Origin: Chitinophaga chungangae
GTDB lineage: Bacteria; Bacteroidota; Bacteroidia; Chitinophagales; Chitinophagaceae
NCBI RefSeq assembly: GCF_017742215.1
Contig: NZ_JAGHKP010000001.1
Span: 62,001-126,000 of the forward strand
Reading direction: 5' to 3'
Length of the DNA stretch: 64,000 nucleotides
Within the stretch, counting starts at the first letter, position 1. Each line of letters starts with the position of its first letter. The notes under the pieces are model-generated. The model did no database searches. It had not been told where the DNA came from and saw nothing but the letters and a program-made list of their open reading frames with translations. Position numbers and translations under genes: made by a program. Of the stretch, positions 52,966 through 62,800 are shown piece by piece.

Positions 52966-54698
52966 GCAGCGCCGGATTATTACCGATAGAACAGGATACC
53001 AGCCTGGTGACCTTCACGGTGAACGTGAACGGGCAGCCTATTCCCGGCGATATTCCCGTGCATGCCATTTCCATTTACAACGAGGCCAACCGCATTCCTT
53101 CCGCGCGCCTGGTGATCACAGACGGCAGCGCCGCGCTCGGCGACTGGCCCGTCAGCAACCAGGGGTTTTTCCTTCCCGGCAACGAGATCGAAATACTGGC
53201 GGGGTATCATAGCGTGGAAGAAGTGATCTTCAAAGGCATCGTTACCCGCCATTCCCTGCGCGTGCGCCAGCAGCGGTCTGAGCTGATAGTGGAATGTAAA
53301 GACAAAGCGGTGATGCTCACCATCGGCCGCAACAGCGCGGTGTACGAAGAAATGAAAGACAGCGGCATCGCTTCAGCCATTCTCGATAAAGAAGGGCTCA
53401 CCGGCGACGTGGAAGACACGCCCGTAACGCACGCCGAAATGGTGCAGTACGACTGCACGGACTGGGACTTCCTCATCAGCCGCATCGAATCTGTGGGCTT
53501 TATTACCATCGCCCATGAAGGAAAGATCGATGTCAAAAAACCCGTGGTAGACGCCGCAGGCCTGGCCACGCTACGTTACGGCACGAACCTCATCGAGTTC
53601 GACGCGGAGATAGACGGCAACCACCAATACGGCAGCGTAAAAGCGCAGGCCTGGGACCCCGCGGGGCAGGCCCTGCTGGAAGCGGAAAGCAACGATCCCG
53701 GATGGGTCACGCCCGGCGATCTCGATCCCGCTGAATTCGGCATCCCGCTGTTTACCGTGCGGCAAACCGGCAGGATGAGCGAAGAAGAAGTGCAGCACTG
53801 GGCCGACGCGCGCGCCTTGCGCAGCCGCATGGCATTCATGTGCGGAAGAGCGCGGGTGCAGGGTTTCGCGAAAGCGCTGCCCAACATTACCGTGACGCTC
53901 GAAGGCCTGGGCACGCGTTTTAACGGCATGGGCTGGGTGAGCGGCGTGCGCCACGAGATCAGCTACGGCAACTGGCTGTGCGATCTTCAACTGGGCATGA
54001 CGCCCGAACTGCACGCCGAAAAGTTCGACCTGCAGGCGAAGCCCGCGGGCGCATTATTGCCCGGCATCAACGGTTTGCACATCGGCGTGGTTACCGCGCT
54101 GGAAGGCGATCCCGACGGCGAAGGGCGCATCCGCGTAAAAGTGGCTTCCGTAGACATGGAAGGCGAAGGCATCTGGGCGCGCATTTCCACGCTCGATGCA
54201 GGCAGCTCGCGCGGCAGTTTTTTCCTGCCCGAGGTAAACGATGAAGTGATCGTAGGTTTCCTCGACGACGACCCGCGTTACCCCGTAGTGCTCGGATCGC
54301 TCAACAGCAGCGCAAAAGCCGCGCCCCTCACGGCGGCGGACGATAACCACGAAAAAGGTTTCATCACCCGCAGCGGTATGCGCATCCTTTTCAACGACGA
54401 CAAAAAAATACTCACGATAGATACGCCCGGCGGCAACATGGTGGTGATGGACGAAGACGCGAAGGAGATCAAACTGGAAGATCTGAACGGCAACAAGATC
54501 GTTTTGTCCGCAGACGGCATTACGGTCGAAAGCGCGAAAGACCTGGTAATGAAAGCCGGCGGCAGCGTGAAGCTCGAAAGCTCCACCGGGTTTGAAGTAA
54601 AAGCCGGCACACAGTTCAAAGCCGAAGGCTCGGCCGGCATGGAGATCAGCTCGAGCGCCATTACGGTGATCAAAGGTTCGCTGGTACAAATAAACTAA
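52962..54698 (+). CDS. Central spike protein (VgrG/Pvc8-like)
   Basis: A 578-residue spike protein. The N-terminal part (to about 365) is the gp27-like hub fold (VTFTVNVNGQPIPGDI, LVITDGSAALGDWP, LIVECKDKAVMLTIGRNS). A gp5-like OB domain follows (about 365-460: IGVVTALEGDPDGEGRIRVKV, LPEVNDEVIVGFLDDDPRYPVVLGS). The C-terminal part is a repetitive strand region (KKILTIDTPGGNMVVMDED, DLVMKAGGSVKLESS) that should form the trimeric needle shaft. It sits on the LysM protein and below the PAAR tip encoded next. Confidence 0.94.
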   Translation: MSSAGLLPIEQDTSLVTFTVNVNGQPIPGDIPVHAISIYNEANRIPSARLVITDGSAALGDWPVSNQGFFLPGNEIEILAGYHSVEEVIFKGIVTRHSLRVRQQRSELIVECKDKAVMLTIGRNSAVYEEMKDSGIASAILDKEGLTGDVEDTPVTHAEMVQYDCTDWDFLISRIESVGFITIAHEGKIDVKKPVVDAAGLATLRYGTNLIEFDAEIDGNHQYGSVKAQAWDPAGQALLEAESNDPGWVTPGDLDPAEFGIPLFTVRQTGRMSEEEVQHWADARALRSRMAFMCGRARVQGFAKALPNITVTLEGLGTRFNGMGWVSGVRHEISYGNWLCDLQLGMTPELHAEKFDLQAKPAGALLPGINGLHIGVVTALEGDPDGEGRIRVKVASVDMEGEGIWARISTLDAGSSRGSFFLPEVNDEVIVGFLDDDPRYPVVLGSLNSSAKAAPLTAADDNHEKGFITRSGMRILFNDDKKILTIDTPGGNMVVMDEDAKEIKLEDLNGNKIVLSADGITVESAKDLVMKAGGSVKLESSTGFEVKAGTQFKAEGSAGMEISSSAITVIKGSLVQIN

Positions 54699-54704
54699 CC
54701 GAAT

Positions 54705-54995
54705 ATGTCTTTAGCAGCAAGAGTAGGCGATATGCACGTTTGCCCGATGGTGACGGGAACGGTGCCCCACGTGGGCGGCCCGGCCCTTCCGCCCGGCGGC
54801 GCAACGGTGCTGATCGGCGGCGCGCCCGCTCTCCGCGTGGGCGATATGTGCACCTGCACCGGCCCGCCGGACATAGTGATCAAAGGCTCCGCGACGGTCT
54901 TGATCGGAGGGATGCCGGCGGCCAGGATGGGCGACAGCACCGCGCACGGCGGTTCCATCATATTAGGCTGCCCCACCGTGCTGATCGGCGGATAA
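54705..54995 (+). CDS. PAAR-domain spike tip
   Basis: A 96-residue PAAR protein that sharpens the spike and normally holds a metal ion at its tip. The repeated pattern ..G.ATVLIGG.PA.R.GD (33-47 and 61-77) and CP.V..G.....GGP at the start are typical, and Cys residues (CP, CTC, GCP) and His (MHVC, AHGG) are candidate metal ligands. It has no C-terminal extension, so it carries no toxin fused to it. Pvc10 is the positional counterpart. Confidence 0.95.
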   Translation: MSLAARVGDMHVCPMVTGTVPHVGGPALPPGGATVLIGGAPALRVGDMCTCTGPPDIVIKGSATVLIGGMPAARMGDSTAHGGSIILGCPTVLIGG

Positions 54996-55112
54996 CGAAC
55001 CGACGATGTGACGAAGCCCTTGCCATGTGCCCCGAAACCTGAAAGAAGAAAAACAGAAGAACCGATTTGTGAGCCCCGGAACGTGACCCTGAAAAAATAA
55101 AATTGTTTTGCG

Positions 55113-55514
55113 ATGCCCCAGGAAAATGCTTTTCTCGGAAGAGGATGGAGCTTCCCGCCCGTCTTTTCCAAACTGGACAAAGAAGTGAAAATGCTCGAAG
55201 CGGAAGAAGACATCCGCAGCAGCATCTCCCTGATCCTCTCCACGGAACTGGGCGAACGCGTTATGCAGCCCGGCTTCGGCTGGAAGCGCGACCGCTGGCT
55301 GTTCGAATCGCTCGGCACCACCACCGCCACCGCCATCCAGCATGAGATCAGGACCGCATTGCTGCTGTACGAGCCGCGCATCGACCTCAACGAAGTGAAG
55401 CTGCTGCCCGAAGACCGCGAGAACGGAAAAGTGAGCATTCATGTGGATTATACCGTTCGAAGCACCAACAGCCGCAGCAACCTGGTATTTCCTTTCTATT
55501 TAACCGAGAAGTAA
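55113..55514 (+). CDS. Baseplate wedge protein (gp25/gpW family, Pvc9-like)
   Basis: A 133-residue gp25-like protein. DIRSSISLILSTELGERVMQPGFGWK is the family's central motif (with the ERVM.PGFG block), followed by TATAIQHEIRTALLLYEPRIDLNEV and the beta-strand end VSIHVDYTVRSTNS. In T4, T6SS and eCIS this small subunit nucleates sheath assembly on the baseplate. A 117-base gap with no ORF separates it from the PAAR gene, the largest gap inside the operon. Confidence 0.94.
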   Translation: MPQENAFLGRGWSFPPVFSKLDKEVKMLEAEEDIRSSISLILSTELGERVMQPGFGWKRDRWLFESLGTTTATAIQHEIRTALLLYEPRIDLNEVKLLPEDRENGKVSIHVDYTVRSTNSRSNLVFPFYLTEK

Positions 55515-55515
55515 C

Positions 55516-58500
55516 ATGAGCCTTGCCAGTAAAAATATTCTCCAGTACCTGCTGTCTACCGACGGCGTGAACCAGAACGCGCGCGTGCAGCCCGCGCTGG
55601 ACCCCGCCACCGTGAAGATAGACGGGCGCAATACGAGTGAACTGGTACGCTTTGTTCACCAGATGGCGGCGCAGGTTAATTATTACGACGAAAACAAAAT
55701 GCCGCAGGGCGACTGGCAGGCTTTTTTCGATCTCGTAAAAAACATGGGAGAGAACGAGCTGCAAACCTTTCTCGCCGCCACCCGCGACCTCAGCCCGCAC
55801 CTCGCTTTGCTGATGGCTTATCTCCGAGTGTATGCCATTGCGCGGGACGATATGAACCTGCTCACCAAAAAACGCCTCGATTATTATTACGAAGAAGTAT
55901 TGCAGCTCAAAAGGAATACCGCAACGCCAGACCAGGTGCATGTGCTGTTTGAGCTTGCCAAAAACGCCGCGCCGCTGCCCATAGAATCAGGCACGCTGTT
56001 CGATGGCGGGAAAACCGCTACGGGACTGCCTTTGCATTATTCTCTCAACAACGACCTGGTGATCACTCAGGCGCAGGTGGGCATGCTGCGCAGCAGTTTT
56101 ACCGAATATTCCCCCAACAACAAAGGCATCGTTTTCGCCGCGGCGGACGCAACGAAAGTATTGAACACTACCGCCACGGCATTCAGGCCCTTCGGCGCGC
56201 GGCAGCTCTCTTCCCCGGTGGAATCGAGGCGGATGCAAACCGCTTCTCTCGGCTGGGCCGTTGCTTCACCCAACTTATTCCTCGCCGAAGGACTGCGGGA
56301 AATTTCCATGAAGCTGCGCCTGAAATCCCTGGCGGGATTTAAACACCCGCTGCAGATCTTTTCCCCTTTCTTCGAAATACAACTGACCACCGAAAAAGAA
56401 TGGCTCAAAACCGGGATGGTAACAAAAGTGGAACTGAAACCAGACCTCCCGGTGCCCAGCCAGTCAGACATATTGCAAAACGATTTTACGCTGGAAGTGA
56501 CCTGCACGCTCAACGAATCGCTGCCCGCGGTAACGGCTTACAACGAAGCGGTGCACGCGGGATCGTTCATCACCGCATGGCCCGTGATGAAAGTGCTGCT
56601 GCTGCCGGACAGTTACCTGATGGAAACCTTCAGGAATTTTACGGTGGAAAACGTTTCGCTCGGCGTAAACGTAAGAGGAGTAAAAAACCTGGTGCTGCAA
56701 AACGACCAGGCCCTGCAGCCGTCGGACAAACCGGTGATTCCCTTTACGGCGCAGCCGCTGATCGGTTCCAATTTTTACATCGGCAATTACGAGATCTTCA
56801 GCAAAACGTTGAAGTCGCTCAACATACGGCTGGAATGGCAGGATGCGCCGGCCGACTTCGGTTCGCATTACGCCAATTACGGCAGCGAGGAAGTACCCAG
56901 CGCCAGCAGTTTTCACGTAGCGGTGGACCTGCTCAGCAACCGCAACTGGAACACGCGGCTGCTGCATACTTTCCCGATTTTCGACGCTGCCAGTACCGCG
57001 AACCCGAAAGACCTCACGATCAATGAATTTACGTTCTCGCTCAGGACCGCCGCCGCGCCTTTCGTGCGCGACCCGGCGCTGCAGCTGGGCGCAGGTTTTA
57101 CCAATACGGTGAACCAGGGTTTCCTGCGCGTGGTGCTTACCGGCCCCACCAAAGCAGAACTTGGCAACACCGCGTCTGAAGCGCCTTTTGAAGCCTTCGG
57201 CCACAAAGCGTTTTCGGCGGCTTACACCAAACAGGTGATCGCATTGAGCAAACATACGGGCAGCAGCCTCACTGCGCCGAAACTGCCCAAGCCGCCGTAT
57301 ACGCCTACGCTGAAGTCCGTAAACATGAGCTACTCCGCGCTGGACGTTTTCCGCCCGGACGCGCCCAACGGCATCGACCAGTTCTTTTTGCAGGACGTGT
57401 TCGGTCCCGCCGAATCGCAGAAAAGCGACGTTGCCCCGCTGATGCCCGTGCAATCGGGAGACGGCGCGCTGTACATCGGGCTGGAGAACGCCAATGCACC
57501 GCAATCCGTGTCGTTATTGTTCCAGGTGGAAGAAGGCAGTGTGGACAGCGATGCGCTGCTCAACAGCAACGATCTTCACTGGAGCTACCTGGCCGGTCAC
57601 CGCTGGCAACCCGTGGCGGTGGCGGATATTCTCGAAGAAAGCACCGCCGGTTTCCAGAAGCCGGGCATCATCCGGCTCAACATGGGCGGCGATGCATCCG
57701 TTCAGCACAGCCTGATGCCCGCGGGCATGCGCTGGTTGCGCGTGCATGTGACCGACAATCCCGGCGGCGCGGCGGCCATCGGTAAAATAATGACCCAGGC
57801 CGGCACGGCCACGCTGGTGCTGCCCGGGACCGGCGCGGAAGGATATGAAGCACATCTCGCATCGCCGCTGGCGCCGAATGTTGTCAGCAAACTGGTGCGC
57901 AAGGTGCCCGCTTTGAAAAAAGTATTGCAGCCTTATCCGTCTTTCGGGGGGCAGCACCCCGAGGCGGACACCGCATTTTACCGCCGCGTGAGCGAAAGGC
58001 TGCGGCATAAGAACCGCGCGTCTTCCGGGTGGGACTACGAAAAATTATTGCTCGAATATTTCCCGGAGATATTCAAAGTGAAATGCCTGCCGCATACGGA
58101 TACCGAAGACTGGTTCAGGCCCGGCAACGTGCGCCTGGTAGTGGTGCCGGACTGGCGGAAACGCCCTACCGGCGATCCGCTCCAGCCGAAGGTCAATCTG
58201 CAGCGCCTGCGCGAGATCGGTACGTACATGAACGAAACTTTCACTTCCCCCTTCGTAAAACTGCACGTTACCAATCCCGTATACGAAACGTTGCTGGTGG
58301 ATTGTAAAGTGAGTTTCCACCCAGAGTTCGATCCGGGTTATTACGCCGTTGTGCTCGAAGAAGAGATCAAAAAATTTCTCAGCCCCTGGGCGTACCGCGA
58401 AGGGCAGGACATTATGTTCGGCGGCAAACTGCACGCTTCCGAAATTCTTGCATTCATCGAAGGGCGAGGGTATGTGGACTTCATCGTCGATTTCGAATTG

Positions 58501-58812
58501 TACCACCGGCATAACAGCAACATCGGCGGCGGCATCGGCGAAATGCAGATCGGAACAGATTTTATCATCGGTTTTTCGCTGGAGCCATCCGTGTCCGACA
58601 CGGCGACCGGTCTTGGCGGAAAGGCCATCGGCGTGGATTTCGTGATCGGCGAGCCGGTGGATGTGGCGGCGGCTACCAGGCCAGATACTATCCTGGTGTC
58701 CAACACGGAGCATCGTATCGAAGCGTTGCAGGCGGGCGCGTCTGTTTGCCAGGGCACCCAGATCGGCATCGGGCAAATGATCATAGGACTTGATTTCATC
58801 ATTATTTCATAA
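55516..58812 (+). CDS. Baseplate J-like wedge protein (Pvc11-like)
   Basis: A 1098-residue large baseplate protein, beginning 1 base after the gp25-like stop. The N-terminal part has DPATVKIDGRNTSELVRFVHQMAAQVNYYDENK and VLFELAKNAAPLPIESGTLFDGG. The C-terminal part carries the J family signature: YEKLLLEYFPEIFKVKCLPH, LVVVPDWRKRP, LREIGTYMNETFTSPFVKLHVTNPVYE and LSPWAYREGQDIMFGG. After this come about 95 residues with three copies of G-x-DF-[IV]-I (GTDFIIG, GVDFVIG, GLDFIII). Together with the Pvc12-like protein it should form the baseplate wedges. Confidence 0.92.
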   Translation: MSLASKNILQYLLSTDGVNQNARVQPALDPATVKIDGRNTSELVRFVHQMAAQVNYYDENKMPQGDWQAFFDLVKNMGENELQTFLAATRDLSPHLALLMAYLRVYAIARDDMNLLTKKRLDYYYEEVLQLKRNTATPDQVHVLFELAKNAAPLPIESGTLFDGGKTATGLPLHYSLNNDLVITQAQVGMLRSSFTEYSPNNKGIVFAAADATKVLNTTATAFRPFGARQLSSPVESRRMQTASLGWAVASPNLFLAEGLREISMKLRLKSLAGFKHPLQIFSPFFEIQLTTEKEWLKTGMVTKVELKPDLPVPSQSDILQNDFTLEVTCTLNESLPAVTAYNEAVHAGSFITAWPVMKVLLLPDSYLMETFRNFTVENVSLGVNVRGVKNLVLQNDQALQPSDKPVIPFTAQPLIGSNFYIGNYEIFSKTLKSLNIRLEWQDAPADFGSHYANYGSEEVPSASSFHVAVDLLSNRNWNTRLLHTFPIFDAASTANPKDLTINEFTFSLRTAAAPFVRDPALQLGAGFTNTVNQGFLRVVLTGPTKAELGNTASEAPFEAFGHKAFSAAYTKQVIALSKHTGSSLTAPKLPKPPYTPTLKSVNMSYSALDVFRPDAPNGIDQFFLQDVFGPAESQKSDVAPLMPVQSGDGALYIGLENANAPQSVSLLFQVEEGSVDSDALLNSNDLHWSYLAGHRWQPVAVADILEESTAGFQKPGIIRLNMGGDASVQHSLMPAGMRWLRVHVTDNPGGAAAIGKIMTQAGTATLVLPGTGAEGYEAHLASPLAPNVVSKLVRKVPALKKVLQPYPSFGGQHPEADTAFYRRVSERLRHKNRASSGWDYEKLLLEYFPEIFKVKCLPHTDTEDWFRPGNVRLVVVPDWRKRPTGDPLQPKVNLQRLREIGTYMNETFTSPFVKLHVTNPVYETLLVDCKVSFHPEFDPGYYAVVLEEEIKKFLSPWAYREGQDIMFGGKLHASEILAFIEGRGYVDFIVDFELYHRHNSNIGGGIGEMQIGTDFIIGFSLEPSVSDTATGLGGKAIGVDFVIGEPVDVAAATRPDTILVSNTEHRIEALQAGASVCQGTQIGIGQMIIGLDFIIIS

Positions 58813-58831
58813 TTGTTTAAAAACTTTCATC

Positions 58832-59884
58832 ATGGCCGAACGTAGCAAAACCCATTTAAAACAGGAGTTCAGAGATGGAGAACGCCCAACCGGAGCAGAT
58901 TTTGGAGACCTCATAGATTCCTTCATCAACAAACTTGATGATGCGGTAACCGTTGACCCGGTGAACAGAAACCTCAATATTCCCGCAGGCCTCAACCTGG
59001 CGGACGCCACAGTGGGCAAACCCGGCACCTTGCGTTTCAACGGCGGCAATGTGCAGTTCTTCAACGGCGCAGTTTGGGGAAATGTGGGCGGAAACAGCGG
59101 TCCTTTCCTGCCTGTATCCGGCGGCCCGCACTTCGCTTACGCGGGCGGCAACATCGGCATCGGCAATTTCCCGGCGCCGCCGCTGAACCGGCTGGACATC
59201 AATCTCGGCAGCAACGAACTGGCCGGCGAGCGCGTACGCTTCGGTTCCGCGGCAATCGCCAACGGGCAGGGCGGCTCCGTGAATATGGCGCAGTTTTCCC
59301 ACATCAATATGGCGCAGGGCAACAACACCTTCGCGCTGCGGCAGGGCCCCGGCGGAGATGTGAACATCAACGCACCGACCGGCCAGCCCATCGCTTTCAC
59401 GCACAACCGCCTTACTGCCCGCATGTTCATCAATACAGACGGCATCGTGATCATAGGCAACAGCCAGGCTACCATCGCGGATAATACGCATACGCTGCAG
59501 GTACACGGCCATGCCGCAAAAAACGTGGGCGGCGGCACCTGGTTCGCCGTGTCTGACGAACGCGCCAAACAGAACGTGCGCGATTTCGAGGACGGGCTGG
59601 AAAAACTCATGAAAGTGCGGACCGTACGTTTCAACTATAACGGGAAATACAATACCAATCCCGAATTGGAAGAATTTGGCGTGATAGGGCAGGAGATCCG
59701 CGAGATATTCCCCTACATGACGGCCACCGGCGCTATTTCGGACGACGGTTCCAAAAAAGAGGAAGCCCCGGTGATGTTCAACAGCAGCCCGCTCATCTTC
59801 GTAATGGTGAACGCTATACAGGAGCTGACGCAGCGCGTGCAAAACCTTGAAGGCCGGCTGAAAAAGCTGGAAGGAAAAAAATAG
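58832..59884 (+). CDS. Tail fibre with S74 intramolecular chaperone
   Basis: A 350-residue fibre protein. The N-terminus (RSKTHLKQEFRDGERPTGADFGDLIDSFINKLDD) is a motif used in Bacteroidota fibre proteins for attachment; the middle is Gly/Asn-rich and strand-like. The C-terminal part is a peptidase S74 chaperone: SDERAKQNVRDF with catalytic Ser241 and Lys246 (spaced as in phage endosialidase), EEFGVIGQEIREIFPYM and a final coiled coil (QELTQRVQNLEGRLKKLE). The chaperone trimerises the fibre and then cuts itself off before Ser241. The frame extends upstream to 58790, but ATG 58832 fits the family and avoids a 23-base overlap. Confidence 0.9.
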   Translation: MAERSKTHLKQEFRDGERPTGADFGDLIDSFINKLDDAVTVDPVNRNLNIPAGLNLADATVGKPGTLRFNGGNVQFFNGAVWGNVGGNSGPFLPVSGGPHFAYAGGNIGIGNFPAPPLNRLDINLGSNELAGERVRFGSAAIANGQGGSVNMAQFSHINMAQGNNTFALRQGPGGDVNINAPTGQPIAFTHNRLTARMFINTDGIVIIGNSQATIADNTHTLQVHGHAAKNVGGGTWFAVSDERAKQNVRDFEDGLEKLMKVRTVRFNYNGKYNTNPELEEFGVIGQEIREIFPYMTATGAISDDGSKKEEAPVMFNSSPLIFVMVNAIQELTQRVQNLEGRLKKLEGKK

Positions 59885-59887
59885 ACC

Positions 59888-62800
59888 ATGGACGAAGCAA
59901 CCCACATCTTTGCCGGGCCGCCGGAGATGAAGAGCCAGGATTTCGCCTTTCTCCGCGAAGAAGGCATGCAGTTCCTGCGCAATGTGGCAGCCCTCAGCTG
60001 GACGGACCACAACCTGCACGACCCCGGCATTACGCTCCTGGAAGCGTGCTGTTACGCCATTACCGAAATGGGCCTGCGCAGCGGTATGCCTATGCGCGAC
60101 CTGCTTGCCAGCGATGCGAACGGCCGCCCGCAGGACTTCGTGACCGCAGCCAGCATCCTGCCGGTGGCGCCTGTCACGCAAAAAGATATACGAAAGATCC
60201 TGATCGACCACCCGATGGTGCAAAACGCCTGGGTATTCCCGCTGGAATCCGAGCCAGCCGGCAAGATCAAAGTATTGCTGGAGTTTGCGGAAAAACAGCT
60301 CAACAATAACAACTTCGCCGTTACCGTACTGCCCCCGATGCTCGGCTTCAACGTGGAAGCGGATATCGCGCTGCCGTTCTGGGACGAGGAAGACGCCCGC
60401 CCCTTCGCCGAGAACGTTACGCTGCAGAACGTGACCTTCCAGGCATTCGCTCCCGGCGTGTTCTGGACGCCTATCGAAGGCACCACTTCCTTTTTCGCGC
60501 GCATCACCGTGCAATACCAGCCGCCCGTGGGGCCAGTGGCCAACCGCGACCTTTCCGTGGTGGCGCAGATCAATACCGCGCTGCCGGACCCGCTCACGCA
60601 GAACCCGCTCGTGCTCGACGAATTGATGACCCTCATCGGTACGCTGGGCGACAATTCGCCGGCAGACCAAACGCTGCTGAAAGAATACAACCGATGGGTG
60701 ACGCGCGCCAACACCGCCGTCCGTACCATCCAGCGGCATATGACCGCGTATCGCAACCTCTGCGAAGACTTTTCCGCGTTCAAAGCCGTGCGCCTGCAGG
60801 AAGTGGCCGTTACTGCCAATATCGACGTGAACGCCGGCGTGCTGCTCGAAGACCTGCTCGCCGATATTTTCCTCAGCATCGACCGATACATCACGCCCGT
60901 AAACCTGTTCCGCAGTCTTACCGATCTGCAGCCTGAACTGGGAGCAGATGAGATCTTCGAAGGCCCGCAGATGGCTTCAGGCTTTTTGCCGGACGATGCG
61001 CTTACCGCTACCAACCTGCCCGAGCACGTATTCACTTCAGACATCCTGCGCCTCATTCTCCAGCACCGCGACCAGCGCATCACGGACGTGGAGCAGCGCG
61101 AAGACGTGACCAGCCGCCGCATCAGCGCCGTGCGCAATCTCAGCCTCGCCCTGTTTATGGACAACCGCGTGATCACCACCAATGCGCGCGATGCGCTTTG
61201 CCTCATCAACAGCCAGCAGCATGTGCCGCATCTCAGTCCTACCAAATCGAAGATCGTTTTTTACCGGAACGGGCTCATGGTGCCTTACGATCTCGGCCTT
61301 GCCATCACACTGTTCGAAGAACGCAAGCTGGAACAGCTCAACCAGCCCGTGACCGGCCCGGACGATATTGCACTGCCCACCGGGGACAACTATCCCGTAT
61401 CATCTTATTATCCCATCCAGGAAGACCTGCCGGTGGTGTACGGCGTCGGCTCCGCCGGCCTGCCCGATTCCGCCACGCTTGCGCGGCGCGCGCAGGCTTT
61501 GCAGCTGCAGGGGTATCTTTTCTTTTTTGAACAGCTCACGGCGGGGCTGGCCAGTCAGCTCGGCAACCTGAACGCATTTTTTTCCGCCGCGCCGGATGAG
61601 GAAAGGACCATTTTCCAGCAGCCGCTGTACAACCTGCCGCAGGCGGCGCAATTGCTGCGCGCGTATAATCCGGCTACCAGTTTCGACACATTTAAAAACG
61701 ACGAGAACAATAACTACCGTACTGCGCTGCGGCAGGCATCCGAAAACAAAGACCAGTTCCTCGCGCGGCGCAACCGCGTGCTGAACCATTTGCTGGCGAT
61801 GTTCGGCGAAGACATGTACGATACCATTTCGCTGGCGTACCACGAAGCGTCGATAGTGCCCAATGCCGCATCGTTATTGCTGCCGCAGCTGTTGCAAATA
61901 CAGCAGGCGCAGCGCGACCAGGCTTCGCAGCAGCTGATCCGCGAGAAGTCCGCTTTTTTCCGCGACCTGCCTTCGCTCAGCAGGCACAGGGCGCAATCGT
62001 TCGGCAATCCCGTGTGGAATGCCGCGCATCTTTTGCAGGTATTCCCGTTGCAGGGCGCATTCGGCTGGCATTTGCGGGACGCTTCCGGCGGGCCGGTGCT
62101 GCGCCATGCAATGCCGGTTTCTTCTGAGGCCGTTGCGAGGATGAATGCCGCCACCACTATGGCGCTTGCTAAATTCAGCGCCAATTTCAGCACGGTACCG
62201 GAGCCCGACGGTGTGAACCTGCGCGTGCAGCTCAAGCCGCATCCAGATGAAGACGCAGTGGCAGTAACGCTTGCCGTGTTTGCGAATCCCGCTGCCGCCG
62301 CCACGGCCATCACCGGCATTGTGGACACGATGTTGCAGCATTGGAGAACGTATTCCTACACCCCGCTCGAGCGCCGCCTGCAGCATTTGCTGGAAGTAGC
62401 GGTGAAAGAACGCAGGCCTTTGCTGACCGACCCGGGCGTTTACTTTGAAATTTACGACGAACCGCCGCCGATCCAGAAGATGTTCCGGTTGTGGTCGCTG
62501 CCGGGATTTACCGGCGCGGAACTGCTGCGCAGCACGAACGGCTACGTTGCCGCTACGGACCCGCTGGCCGTTGCAGCCGCCGAAGCGGCCATTCAAACCA
62601 CCATCAGCCGCGGTTTGCATTACGATAATTTTACGATCACGCAGTCCGGCCCGAACTTTTTCGGGGTGGAGCTGCGCCTGCAAGACGGTACGCCGATCGC
62701 TGAAGCGCCGGCGGTATTTGCAAGCCAGGCACAGGCTAAAGCCGCGGTGATGCAGATCTGGCTGCACCTGCACCGTTTTATGAGCGCGGAAGGTTTTTAT

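Noticed and set aside
58790-58831. Upstream start for the fibre gene
   Set aside because: Would overlap the J gene by 23 bases and adds 14 residues (ISSLFHNCLKTF...) that do not fit the family N-terminus.
58856-60739. 627-codon minus-strand frame across fibre and Pvc12-like genes
   Set aside because: Antisense to two supported genes; biased composition, no motif.
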